Assembly (NCBI GenBank): GCA_905233165.1 | Contig: CAJODL010000001.1 | Location: 689,927 to 753,926 of the forward strand | Direction of reading: 5' to 3' | DNA from: an uncultured Prevotella sp. | Lineage (GTDB): Bacteria > Bacteroidota > Bacteroidia > Bacteroidales > Bacteroidaceae | Length of the DNA: 64,000 bases | In this document: positions 49,729 to 58,960 of the stretch, in pieces | Layout of the letters: every line of letters starts with the position of its first letter | How positions within the stretch are numbered: position 1 is the first letter of the stretch | Made by a program: the position numbers and the translations under genes | The notes under the pieces: model-generated | Told to the model about the DNA's origin: nothing | Database searches by the model: none | What the model saw: only the letters and a program-made list of their open reading frames with translations

Positions 49729-51078
49729 TTATTCCTGTCCAGCGTTAGGATCGTCAGGAACGAATACGAAGCCATAGTAATAACAAGACTTGGATGCTGT
49801 AGGAGCAATCTTGTATCTACCATCAACAGCACCTGAGAGCTTCAGTTTGGCAAACTTGTAACATTGCCTTGTTGAACCTCCCTCGTCCTGAATAGGAGTC
49901 TTATCATCCTTCTTGACAGTAACTTTCTGGATCTCCTCCCATTGATCATTATTGTCTTCGTCTTTACCTAAATACTTCGATACCTTATAGGTTGTCGGAC
50001 TACCATTAGCATAGAGATAGAGGCGACCACTCTCAGGAACCTTAACTTCCAGCGTATTGGTATTCTTGACTTGTACGCGATAATTAGAGATATAAACCTT
50101 CTTGTCCGGAGTCTGGCAATAGTATTTTTTATTGTCACTTGGACCTACATAGCCTGAATTAGCAGCAGATTCTTCGTTAAAGGTTATAGAGAAGTAGTTG
50201 TCCGGATCATATACCACCTTGGATTCTCCCTTGGCACCGATTACGTCAATCTTCTCCCATGCGAGGATAGAATGAGCTAGACTCATGTTTGGAGCATACT
50301 CAGTGCTCTGGGTTATTGTAGCAATCACATTGCCGGCATCGTCAAGTAGTGAAAAAGTATATTCCTTGTTTACTTCCAGTCCTTCCCACTTGTAGTACCA
50401 CACCTTGACCTTTGTATAGTCAGGGTTCTGGGTGGCAGCAGAAGCGTCGACCTCTATTCCAAGTGTCTCATTGCGTATTTTTGCAATAGTTACATAGTTT
50501 GGCACGTACCAACTTGTGGTTAGAGCGTCTGGGTCAATGTCGTTGTCATTAACCCACAGGAGTGAAGGAGTGTCCACAGCAGAATATGTGTTTTCCGTCA
50601 TGTTTTTAGCAGTCTTCTCGTTGCTGATGCCGCCATAGTAGAGCATTCCATTGGTGTACCAGTTACTAATGGTACCATCCTGTCCGATGGCACGAACGCG
50701 GAAATAGTAAGTGGCGTTATTCTTAAATTCACAGTACTCATTTTGGCGTGTAATGGATATTTTTCCATTGACAAACTGATCCTCGGTGATGTTACTGATA
50801 GTATATACAGTACCTTCAACGGGCAGGTCAGCATTGCTTGTCAAAGGGGATTCACTCATTTGCAACTCATAATAAGCTGCTTTAGCAATAGTTCCAATCT
50901 GAATGCTCATGTCCAATGTGGCACTATCCACCTCAACAGTCAGGCTTGATGGTGGACGCTGCTTGGTGACAGAGGGGTCTGTGCTCCAGTCGTTGTTTGA
51001 ATCCTTGCATGAAACAAGTTGCAACATACCTGTCAGTACTATTGCCACTGCGATTATATAATTATATATCTTTTTCAT
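49729..51078 (-). CDS. Surface glycan-binding lipoprotein (pectin locus)
   Basis: A 449-residue lipoprotein (lipobox ending at Cys24, 'LQLVSCKDS'). Residues about 40-150 are an FN3-like domain ('YYELQMSESP', 'ATYYFRVRAIGQDGTISNWY'). The remainder (about 165-445) is beta-rich and fits the SusE/SusF-position binding proteins with DUF4957/DUF5123-like domains. As the third gene of the operon it occupies the SusE place. Pectin binding is inferred from the locus. Confidence 0.75.
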   Translation of the reverse strand: MKKIYNYIIAVAIVLTGMLQLVSCKDSNNDWSTDPSVTKQRPPSSLTVEVDSATLDMSIQIGTIAKAAYYELQMSESPLTSNADLPVEGTVYTISNITEDQFVNGKISITRQNEYCEFKNNATYYFRVRAIGQDGTISNWYTNGMLYYGGISNEKTAKNMTENTYSAVDTPSLLWVNDNDIDPDALTTSWYVPNYVTIAKIRNETLGIEVDASAATQNPDYTKVKVWYYKWEGLEVNKEYTFSLLDDAGNVIATITQSTEYAPNMSLAHSILAWEKIDVIGAKGESKVVYDPDNYFSITFNEESAANSGYVGPSDNKKYYCQTPDKKVYISNYRVQVKNTNTLEVKVPESGRLYLYANGSPTTYKVSKYLGKDEDNNDQWEEIQKVTVKKDDKTPIQDEGGSTRQCYKFAKLKLSGAVDGRYKIAPTASKSCYYYGFVFVPDDPNAGQE

Positions 51079-51100
51079 ATTCTTTCTTGTGCTTTAATGA

Positions 51101-53356
51101 TTAGTAGCCATAAGAATTGTACAGGCGTCCGTTAGATGAACTTAATACATTATTATAAATAGGCATTAGATAGCGGTTCTTAACTTTTAGCTCGGAATCA
51201 TCGCAATCTGTGCCGTCCCATGTTCCAACAAGTCCGCCGCAGATAGTAGAGAACTCGATATCAAAGTTTGCATATTCCTGACCAAAAGAGTTCATTACGT
51301 AGCTCTGACCATTCAGGTCTTTGTTGTCCTTGCCGAAGCCAGGATAGTCATAACCGTCAGAAGCTTTCTTGGCATAGCGATAGCCATGGCTATTTACCCA
51401 TGTTTTATCTTTACTTGGGTCAGAACCGAGAGGAGGCTTGTTCGTACCGTCTGTACCGTACCACGTAACAGAACTCCAGTCAATACTCTTCTCCGGTGCC
51501 ATAAGTTTTACGACATTTCCGTTTTCGTCTGTAACTTCTTCATAGTCCTTATACTTGAAATATACCTTTTCTTGGAAAACCTTAGTGCCGTTATCTCCTT
51601 CTCGCATGTCAACATAATCTTTTTTTGCCTTTACTATAGCATCGTGGAGTTTGTTCCAGCGGATAAGGTCCCACTTGCGGAAACCTTCACCGCAGAACTC
51701 AAGGGCGTTCTCTAAACTGATAAGCGCTAGGAATTCATCCTTGGTGGTAGCATTGTCAACATCTGTGTTGAAGGCTGCAAGTTCTCCGCTTGCGGTTGAT
51801 ACCTCATTATATGATGTGGCTGGCGCATCGTTATATGCTCTTGCATGTACGGCTTTCAAAGCATCCTTAGCAGCTGTGGTAGGACCGTTCAGTTCGTTCT
51901 CACACTCAGCATACCATAGCAGAATCTGTGGGTAACGCATACGGACGGTATTGATGCCATAGCCGAACTTCAGGGATGCTGTGCGGTTTTGTACCTTCCA
52001 ACGCTCGGACATCTTGCGAACATCCCATTTACCCAGATACAGTCCCCAAGGCTTGTTCTTGACAAGGCTCTCAGCTGTAACTGCACTGCCAGTCTCAGTC
52101 TCTACAGGAACGGTAATACCACCGATTTCTTCTTCCATATTTGAATTAGTGAGGCCTGTACGGTCGATATTCTTTAGTTCGAAAGCTATGCATGAGATGT
52201 CACGGCGGGTGTCACATGGAGCATAGCTGTACAAGTGTACTGCCGTTGTCTTTACCTTACCGGAAGAGTTGGAGAATCCCCAGTCGGTAGTGGTGCCGTT
52301 CATACGGACACCGATAGAGTATCCTAACTCGCCAGAGATACCAAAGCCCATTGGAATCTCGAACATGTTCTCATAATAGGTCTGGTCGAGTTCCAGTTTG
52401 TTCAGTTTATCCCATTCATCGGCAAAAGAAGGGTTCATCTGGTGTACGCCCTTGTCGATAACGGCCTTCAGGTGTTCGAGAGCCTTAGTATATAAAGCAG
52501 CGCGATCAGCGTCTGATGGACGTAGTGTCTGGTATGTATCGTCGGAATAGGTATCAGTGCCGGAATATGGGTCAGTCTTGACATATCCTGCTGCCACCTT
52601 CTTTGTTGAAGAGTAACCGCCAGCTTCAGCATTCGCATTGTTGTCCTCACGGAGTGCAAATCCAGCGCGTGTCATATATATATTAGCCAATAGTCCTCTT
52701 GCATACCCCATGTTAATATGCTCAGATGTAGTGCCATCACCGCACCATGGGAGTTTGTCCTCAGCTACAACGTTCTCGAGGTCTGCGATAAGTGCATCAA
52801 GAATCACGTCGCGGTCTGTCTTGCTGACATTGACATTGGATAGGTCGGATTTGGCACCATTCCACTGGAAAGGTATGTCACCAAATACGCGTATCAGGTC
52901 TAAATAAACCATAGCACGGATGACGCGAACCTCTGCAGAGTATTTCATAACTTCAGGATCTGTGGCTAAAGGGCTTGTTGCAATACCATCGGCAATGCGG
53001 TTGCAGTCTTCAATGGTCTTGTACTGCTTCTCCCACAGTGTTCCCAGTTTAGCCCATGAAGTGGTGGCATTATAGTTCAGACCGCCACGCTCATTGTCGC
53101 CAACAGCAGTCTGCCCGATACCGTCAATCAACTCAATATCTGTACCTGCACCCTGATGTATGGTCATCAACTGTGTGTATGGCTCGTCACATAGGTCTGC
53201 ATAGACACCATATGTAGCCAACTTGATATCTTCAATACTGGAATAAAGTGCAGACTCTTCCAGCTGAGAATCTGATTTTGTGTCGAGCCAGTCATTACAA
53301 GAGGTAATGGCAAGCGCACCTACGCATATTATTGTTGTTCTAAATAGATTTTTCAT
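51101..53356 (-). CDS. SusD/RagB-family lipoprotein (pectin locus)
   Basis: A 751-residue surface lipoprotein (signal 'MKNLFRTTIICVGALAITSC', Cys20), about 150 residues longer than usual. The N-terminal SusD-like part has 'LATYGVYADLCDEPYTQLMT' and 'EVRVIRAMVYLDLIRVFGDI'; the C-terminal part has 'MRYPQILLWYAECENELNGP' and 'ALEFCGEGFRKWDLIRWNKL'. Extra length lies in a C-terminal loop region (about 610-720). It lies 19 bases after SusC and would cap its pore and bind pectic oligosaccharide. Confidence 0.92.
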   Translation of the reverse strand: MKNLFRTTIICVGALAITSCNDWLDTKSDSQLEESALYSSIEDIKLATYGVYADLCDEPYTQLMTIHQGAGTDIELIDGIGQTAVGDNERGGLNYNATTSWAKLGTLWEKQYKTIEDCNRIADGIATSPLATDPEVMKYSAEVRVIRAMVYLDLIRVFGDIPFQWNGAKSDLSNVNVSKTDRDVILDALIADLENVVAEDKLPWCGDGTTSEHINMGYARGLLANIYMTRAGFALREDNNANAEAGGYSSTKKVAAGYVKTDPYSGTDTYSDDTYQTLRPSDADRAALYTKALEHLKAVIDKGVHQMNPSFADEWDKLNKLELDQTYYENMFEIPMGFGISGELGYSIGVRMNGTTTDWGFSNSSGKVKTTAVHLYSYAPCDTRRDISCIAFELKNIDRTGLTNSNMEEEIGGITVPVETETGSAVTAESLVKNKPWGLYLGKWDVRKMSERWKVQNRTASLKFGYGINTVRMRYPQILLWYAECENELNGPTTAAKDALKAVHARAYNDAPATSYNEVSTASGELAAFNTDVDNATTKDEFLALISLENALEFCGEGFRKWDLIRWNKLHDAIVKAKKDYVDMREGDNGTKVFQEKVYFKYKDYEEVTDENGNVVKLMAPEKSIDWSSVTWYGTDGTNKPPLGSDPSKDKTWVNSHGYRYAKKASDGYDYPGFGKDNKDLNGQSYVMNSFGQEYANFDIEFSTICGGLVGTWDGTDCDDSELKVKNRYLMPIYNNVLSSSNGRLYNSYGY

Positions 53357-53375
53357 GCTGTATGTCCTCCTTTAA

Positions 53376-56300
53376 TTAAAATTGTATATTAAGTCCCATA
53401 GTGTATGAACGAGACTTTGGATACATTGCAAAGTCTATACCTGGACACATTGGATTGGAACTTGCACTAACCTCTGGGTCATATCCTGAATACTTCGTCC
53501 AGCATGCCAGATTATGACCAGTAAAATAGATTCTTACTTTCTGCAGATGGATTTTCTTCAGCCATAACTTCGGTAGTGAGTAGCCGATAGTAATGCTTTG
53601 GAGACGGAGGAAACTTGCATCTTCAAGAGCCCAGTCAGAAATAACCATGGTTGATGAAGCTGCCGGGCACCATAGTGCTTTTCCTGCATTAATCTCACCC
53701 AGACGCTCTACCACAGCACTGGCCCCGCCATAGGCGATGATTGTGTTAGGACTTGGACGTCCGATGTTAAGACCTGTTGCCGGGTCAACCCATGCATAGC
53801 GGTTGTCAACATTGAACTCTGAAACGAGGTTGTAGCCTGCGCTTGAACCTGCATAGAAAGAGTTAGCGAGTTTTGTACCGTTCAGAATCTTGTTGCCGAG
53901 TGAGTAGTTGAAGAAGATGTTGGCATCTATAGTACCCCAACTATTCTTCCAAGTTGCGTCAAATCCGAAACCTCCGGTCCAAGTTGGAACGGTGTTGCCT
54001 AGGCGAACCTTGTCGTTGGCAGCATCAATCTTACCATCGCCGTTCTGGTCAATATATTTAGGAGCACCAGGGTATAAGGTTGCTTCACTATATGTGTAGT
54101 TGTTGCCGTCCTTGGAGGTCCACTTGCCGTCAGCACCGAGTACCAGTTCGTCAGCGGTATAGTAGCCGTTGTATTGGAAGCCCCAGATTTCACCGAGACG
54201 ACCTCCTTCAGTAACGTAGAAATCGTTGTATTCTGCAATAGTGGAGCCAGCAAAACTTGAACTTTGATATGGATCGTCGTTAGTCAGTTCTGTAATCTTG
54301 TTTTTATTATAAGCTATGTTGAGGTTGCCGTTCAGAGAGAGACGCTTATTCTCAATGATAACAACGTTCGTAGTCAACTCAACACCTTTGTTAGATGTTG
54401 AACCGAAGTTCTGATACTGATACAGGTAACCTGAAGAACTCTGTACGCGAGAACGCATCAGCAGGTCATTGGTAGAGTTCCAATAGATGTCCAAGCTACC
54501 GTTGACACGTCCATTGAAGAATCCATAGTCGATACCAAAGTTACGAGTGATGGTAGTTTCCCATTTCAGGTTGGGATTATACAGATATCCATTTGTTTTC
54601 AAATATGTGGTGCGATTTTCGTCAAAATAAGGTGCAGTACCTGTGGTGGATGACTGTATATACTGAGTTACCTGCAGGCCTGGGTCGATACGGTTGTTAC
54701 CTGCGGTACCCAGAGAGAGACGCAACTTCAGGTTGCTAATCCATTCGTACTTCTTCATAAATTTCTCTTCAGAGATACGCCATGCGAGCTGTGCTGCAGG
54801 GAACCATCCCCAACGGTTGCCCTCACCGAACTTTGAAGAACCGTCGGCACGCAACGTAGCATTCAAATAGTACTTGTCGCCGATGGTATATAGTAACTGC
54901 CCAAAGAATGATGCCATGCGGTCATCAGGATATGTGTAGTTCCATGGAGCCATAGGCTTGGCTGCTTGAGTATTGTCGAAGAGAAGGTCGAAGGTGTTGT
55001 ATTCGTTGGCATAGCCGGTATATACATCTTCTGTCTTTGTCTGCTTTGTCTGCTTCCATTCCTGACCTAAGAGCGCTGTCAGCTTATCATCTTTGAGGAA
55101 AACTTTCTTCTTGTCATAAGTGGCTGTATTGGTGTTGGTAAGGGACTTCTTGTAATCAGTCTGGAAGACAGTAAGACCCATACCGGCATTCTCATACTTA
55201 GAGTTGTTGTTGGCACGTGCCAGCCATGCCTCGTCAGTGTCCTTATTATCCCATCCCATAGAGAACTGTGTCTTGAACTTCCAACCTTTCCATGGTTTCC
55301 ATGTCAAACCAAAGTTGTAGTTGTGTTTCAGTTGTTTTGATGTCTTGGATGTTCCTTGTACACTTGTCAGCGGATCAACACGTGTGCTGTATTCCTCGTC
55401 AAGGTCAGAACCATCGTTAGCAATTGCATTGATCGGGGCGTAACGAATACTTCTGTTTGACCAAGAGTTAGTGGCATTGCTCTCATTAGTGTCTGTGCCC
55501 TTTGCCAAACCTTCTACTTTTGTGTGTGAGAGAGCAAACTTGAAATCAGCAGACAACCACTTGTTGATATTTCCGGTGAGCTTGGCAGTGATGTTGTTAC
55601 GTACTAAGCCGGAACCAAGCATTATGGCATCTTTATTGATGTGAGCATAAGAAACATTGTAGCTTAATTTCTTGTTGCCGCCAGCAACGCTGAGGTCTAT
55701 GTTTTTTTGAGTTCCAGTACGACCAAATAGCATGTCCTGCCAGTTTCTGCCTTCCATGCCTTTCAATTGATCCAATTCTGAATATATACCGTAGTTGCCC
55801 TTGTCTGTGCTAAATTGTGTTCCAGAGGCGAGTTCGTACTGATACATACCGAAATTGTAAGGATCCATAACACCGATGTCCTTTACCACCTTATCCCATC
55901 CGAGAGAGGCGTTGAGGTTGATTTGCACGCTTCCATCGGTCTTTCCGCTCTTGGTTGTGACGATGATAACACCGTTGGCACCGCGGGCACCATAGATGGC
56001 TGTGGAAGCTGCATCCTTCAGGACGTCGATAGTCTCAATGTCTGAAGATGGAATGTCATTGATGGAAGAAACCTCGAATCCATCGACAATATACAGTGGT
56101 GAGTTGTCCTGTGAGATAGAACCGCCACCACGTACACGGATGTTTATTTCTGCATCTGGGGAACCTTCTGTAGTTGTCACATTCACACCTGCCATCTTAC
56201 CGGTCAAGGCCTCTGTGACGTTGGTAACAGGAATGTCCTCAATCTGTTTGCCGTTAACCTGGGCAACAGCACCTGTCAGGTCTTTCTTACGGACTGTGGT

Positions 56301-56639
56301 GTAACCGATGACAACAACATCATTCAATGTGGTGTTTTCATCTTCTTCCAGCACAATGTCAACAGAGGTTTTTCCTTTCACATCGACTTTCTTACTTTTC
56401 ATTCCGATGAATGACACCAAGATGTTAGTACTCTTTCCTGTGAGTTTAATCGTGTAGTTACCGTCAAAATCGGTAACACCGCCGTTTGTTGTTCCTGCTT
56501 CCAGGACGCTGGCGCCGATGACTGCCTCACCTTGCGAGTCTTTCACGTTGACCTTAACAGTCTGGGCTGCTATGCTGCCCACAAACATCAGTAGGGCTAA
56601 CAGTAGCATCGTTCGAATACTCTTTTGTTTTAGTGACAT
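53376..56639 (-). CDS. SusC/RagA-family TonB-dependent transporter (pectin locus)
   Basis: A 1087-residue outer-membrane transporter. After the signal peptide (about 1-26) come the carboxypeptidase-like domain (about 27-105, 'VTDFDGNYTI'), the plug ('LNDVVVIGYTTVRKKDLTGA', 'DVLKDAASTAIYGARGANGV') and the barrel ending '..RSYTMGLNIQF'. It is only distantly similar to the fructan-locus SusC. It heads the three-gene operon; a -7 box is at 56677-56684, and the gap to the divergent GH28 gene is about 220 bases. Confidence 0.95.
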   Translation of the reverse strand: MSLKQKSIRTMLLLALLMFVGSIAAQTVKVNVKDSQGEAVIGASVLEAGTTNGGVTDFDGNYTIKLTGKSTNILVSFIGMKSKKVDVKGKTSVDIVLEEDENTTLNDVVVIGYTTVRKKDLTGAVAQVNGKQIEDIPVTNVTEALTGKMAGVNVTTTEGSPDAEINIRVRGGGSISQDNSPLYIVDGFEVSSINDIPSSDIETIDVLKDAASTAIYGARGANGVIIVTTKSGKTDGSVQINLNASLGWDKVVKDIGVMDPYNFGMYQYELASGTQFSTDKGNYGIYSELDQLKGMEGRNWQDMLFGRTGTQKNIDLSVAGGNKKLSYNVSYAHINKDAIMLGSGLVRNNITAKLTGNINKWLSADFKFALSHTKVEGLAKGTDTNESNATNSWSNRSIRYAPINAIANDGSDLDEEYSTRVDPLTSVQGTSKTSKQLKHNYNFGLTWKPWKGWKFKTQFSMGWDNKDTDEAWLARANNNSKYENAGMGLTVFQTDYKKSLTNTNTATYDKKKVFLKDDKLTALLGQEWKQTKQTKTEDVYTGYANEYNTFDLLFDNTQAAKPMAPWNYTYPDDRMASFFGQLLYTIGDKYYLNATLRADGSSKFGEGNRWGWFPAAQLAWRISEEKFMKKYEWISNLKLRLSLGTAGNNRIDPGLQVTQYIQSSTTGTAPYFDENRTTYLKTNGYLYNPNLKWETTITRNFGIDYGFFNGRVNGSLDIYWNSTNDLLMRSRVQSSSGYLYQYQNFGSTSNKGVELTTNVVIIENKRLSLNGNLNIAYNKNKITELTNDDPYQSSSFAGSTIAEYNDFYVTEGGRLGEIWGFQYNGYYTADELVLGADGKWTSKDGNNYTYSEATLYPGAPKYIDQNGDGKIDAANDKVRLGNTVPTWTGGFGFDATWKNSWGTIDANIFFNYSLGNKILNGTKLANSFYAGSSAGYNLVSEFNVDNRYAWVDPATGLNIGRPSPNTIIAYGGASAVVERLGEINAGKALWCPAASSTMVISDWALEDASFLRLQSITIGYSLPKLWLKKIHLQKVRIYFTGHNLACWTKYSGYDPEVSASSNPMCPGIDFAMYPKSRSYTMGLNIQF

Positions 56640-56676
56640 AAATTAAATCTATTTAAGTTAGTAATAAAAATTTTTG

Positions 56677-56684
56677 CAAAAATA
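56677..56684 (-). promoter_or_regulatory. Promoter -7 box of the pectin SusC operon
   Basis: TATTTTTG on the minus strand, 38 bases before the start; no clear -33 box. Confidence 0.55.
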
Positions 56685-56824
56685 CACATTATTTTATTAT
56701 TACGGGAGTTCCTTTTTGTCGTTTTAGGGGGTATTTTCTTTCAATATCTTCATTTTTTACCATGAAATCGTCATTTTTCCTCATTTCCAAACAAACTTTC
56801 CACCTACACATTATTTATTATTAT

Positions 56825-56832
56825 TATCTTTG
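56825..56832 (+). promoter_or_regulatory. Promoter -7 box of the plus-strand GH28 operon
   Basis: TATCTTTG fits TAnnTTTG, 29 bases before the chosen start at 56861. This supports 56861 over the longer in-frame start at 56762. Confidence 0.55.
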
Positions 56833-56860
56833 CGCCCGAAATAATATATTTGCTAAACCG

Positions 56861-58927
56861 ATGAAAAGGCCTTTTCTGATAACATCTTTTTTACTGCTGC
56901 TCTGTGCGACTGCCTTACAGCTGAATGCTCAGATAGCATTTTCTATAGCAGAAGAAGCAGTTGATAAAAATACGCCGGAAGGGTGGAAGGCGGTGGAACT
57001 GCCTCAGGGTCTGCCTGCTATTACGGCAGCCAATACTTTCTATATCACGGCATCTCCCTACAATGCCTCCACTTCATCAGAGGACAATACATCTGCCATT
57101 CAGGCTGCCCTCAATGCTGCTGCCTCTGCAGGCGGTGGTATGGTGGTAATACCCGCTGGAACATTCTTGACAGGCTGTCTCCAGATGGGCAGTAAGACGA
57201 TATTACATCTCTGCGAAGGAGCTACGCTGAAGATGAAGGCCATTGGCACCTTTCCTACAGATGCTAATGGTTATCACCAGATGTCATCACCGTTTATTAC
57301 CGGTAAGAGTGGTGCGTCTGACATCGTGATTGAGGGTGAGAGCCGTACCACATCAATCATTGATGGACAGGGTGCCCCATGGTGGGATCAAGTAGAGGCA
57401 GCGAAAACAGCAGGCAAATCGACTACCCGCAGCGCGATGATTCGTTTTTGGCAGGGCAGTCGTTATCTGTTCCGCAATTTCTGTGTGCAGAATACTCCTA
57501 ATACCAATATCACCATTGGCCGTAATGGTAATGGCAGCAATACAACTGTTCATGACATTACCATCAAGAATCCTTCCTCTTCTGCTACAGACCCTTCTCA
57601 TAATACCGATGGCTTCCCTATCTGGACGCAGTATGTTAACATCTACGACTGCGAAATAGATACTGGTGACGATAATATTGTTTGCGATGAGGATGCTCAG
57701 TATGTGCATGTATGGAATTGTCAACTGAAAGCTGGTCATGGTGCTTCCTTCGGCAGTTATACGACAAATATGCACGACATCATATACGAGAATCTTACCT
57801 TTACGGGTACTGACTGCGGCTTCCGCCTGAAGAGTAACCGCGACAGGAGTGGCGATGTATATAACATCATCTTCCGTAACTGCTTTATGTATAATGTGCC
57901 GAGTCCTTTCGTCATCACCAGTTGGTACGATACTCTTCCTGATAGCCCTGCAGCAGCTGCGGCATCTCCTGACCCACTGATATCAACGACACCTCGTTTC
58001 CATGATATCTTGATACAGAATGTTTATGTTTCTGGTCACACAACCTACCAGAGCAGTAATAAGAACTACTATGGCCTCTTCATTTATGGTCGTCCTGAGA
58101 GCAAGGTGAAGGATGTAACCTTCGATAACGTACATATTGTTCACAGTAAGGGCATTAAGATGAACTTCTGCGAAGGCATCACATTTCTCAATAACTGCAG
58201 TTTTGAGGTAAAGAATACCAACAAGACGTCAAAGAATGCCGTTGCGACTACCAACTTGGAGAATGTGATGGAAGAGAAATATGACTGTTCCTACAGTTGG
58301 AGGGAAGAAGGTGCCATACTCAGCGGAGATACATACAGCTCCAGCAGTAAGGTAGATGATACAACAAGTTATAACTTCCAAAATAGCTGGAGTATTTCTA
58401 ATACTGCAAACAAAAGATGGGGTACAGGCAACTATGGTACTGCAAAGTATAGTAAGGAAGTGAATTATACCATCAACATCCCAAAGGGAGTAGCTGTTTC
58501 TTCAATATCGTTTATGGGATACAGCAATTCTGATACTGGTGACTGTTGGCTGGCTAACCTCAATGGTACAGAATATAGTGAAGATGACTATCGCTTCGTC
58601 ACTAGGAAAGATGGTAAATACTCTATCTATACTGTGACCTTTGACAAACCTGTTACCCGCACACTGACATTTACGCCTGGCGGCAATCAGGCTTGTTGGG
58701 GTATCTATATGACTACGGAGGAGGTACTCTATCTTCGTGGCGATGCCAATGATGACGGCCAGGTCGATATGGCAGATGCAAATTCTGTGGTCAACTACAT
58801 CCTCGGCACTCCTGCTGATGACTTCAATCCTGATAATGCCGATGCCAATCTGGATGGCGAAATAGGAATGCCTGACGTGATGTTCATCGTAAATTACGTC
58901 CTCAACGGCCAGTTCCCAGAGAAATAA
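56861..58927 (+). CDS. GH28 enzyme with beta module and C-terminal dockerin repeats
   Basis: A 688-residue exported enzyme (start 56861, signal 'MKRPFLITSFLLLLCATALQ'). The beta-helix (about 30-480) has 'PSHNTDGFPIW' (NTD), 'DTGDDNIVCDED', 'AGHGASFGS' and 'GFRLKSNRDRSG' (RLK in place of RIK). A beta module (about 500-620, 'KRWGTGNYGTAKYSKEVNYT') follows, then two dockerin-type repeats, 'GDANDDGQVDMADANSVVNY' and 'ADANLDGEIGMPDVMFIVNY', ending '..GQFPEK'. The second dockerin repeat closely matches that of the PL1 protein at 45377. It heads the plus-strand operon, divergent from SusC. Confidence 0.9.
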   Translation: MKRPFLITSFLLLLCATALQLNAQIAFSIAEEAVDKNTPEGWKAVELPQGLPAITAANTFYITASPYNASTSSEDNTSAIQAALNAAASAGGGMVVIPAGTFLTGCLQMGSKTILHLCEGATLKMKAIGTFPTDANGYHQMSSPFITGKSGASDIVIEGESRTTSIIDGQGAPWWDQVEAAKTAGKSTTRSAMIRFWQGSRYLFRNFCVQNTPNTNITIGRNGNGSNTTVHDITIKNPSSSATDPSHNTDGFPIWTQYVNIYDCEIDTGDDNIVCDEDAQYVHVWNCQLKAGHGASFGSYTTNMHDIIYENLTFTGTDCGFRLKSNRDRSGDVYNIIFRNCFMYNVPSPFVITSWYDTLPDSPAAAAASPDPLISTTPRFHDILIQNVYVSGHTTYQSSNKNYYGLFIYGRPESKVKDVTFDNVHIVHSKGIKMNFCEGITFLNNCSFEVKNTNKTSKNAVATTNLENVMEEKYDCSYSWREEGAILSGDTYSSSSKVDDTTSYNFQNSWSISNTANKRWGTGNYGTAKYSKEVNYTINIPKGVAVSSISFMGYSNSDTGDCWLANLNGTEYSEDDYRFVTRKDGKYSIYTVTFDKPVTRTLTFTPGGNQACWGIYMTTEEVLYLRGDANDDGQVDMADANSVVNYILGTPADDFNPDNADANLDGEIGMPDVMFIVNYVLNGQFPEK

Positions 58928-58960
58928 TTCAAAATTCATAATTCAAAATTCATAATTCAA
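58927..58960. repeat. ATTCAAA/ATTCATA heptamer repeat at a start codon
   Basis: Five heptamers fill the whole gap between the two GH28 genes; the last one runs into the ATG of the second gene, so no Shine-Dalgarno sequence is possible there. Confidence 0.8.

Noticed and set aside
56762..56860. Longer N-terminus for the first plus-strand GH28 gene
   Set aside because: The -7 box at 56825-56832 lies inside it and the signal peptide begins at 56861.
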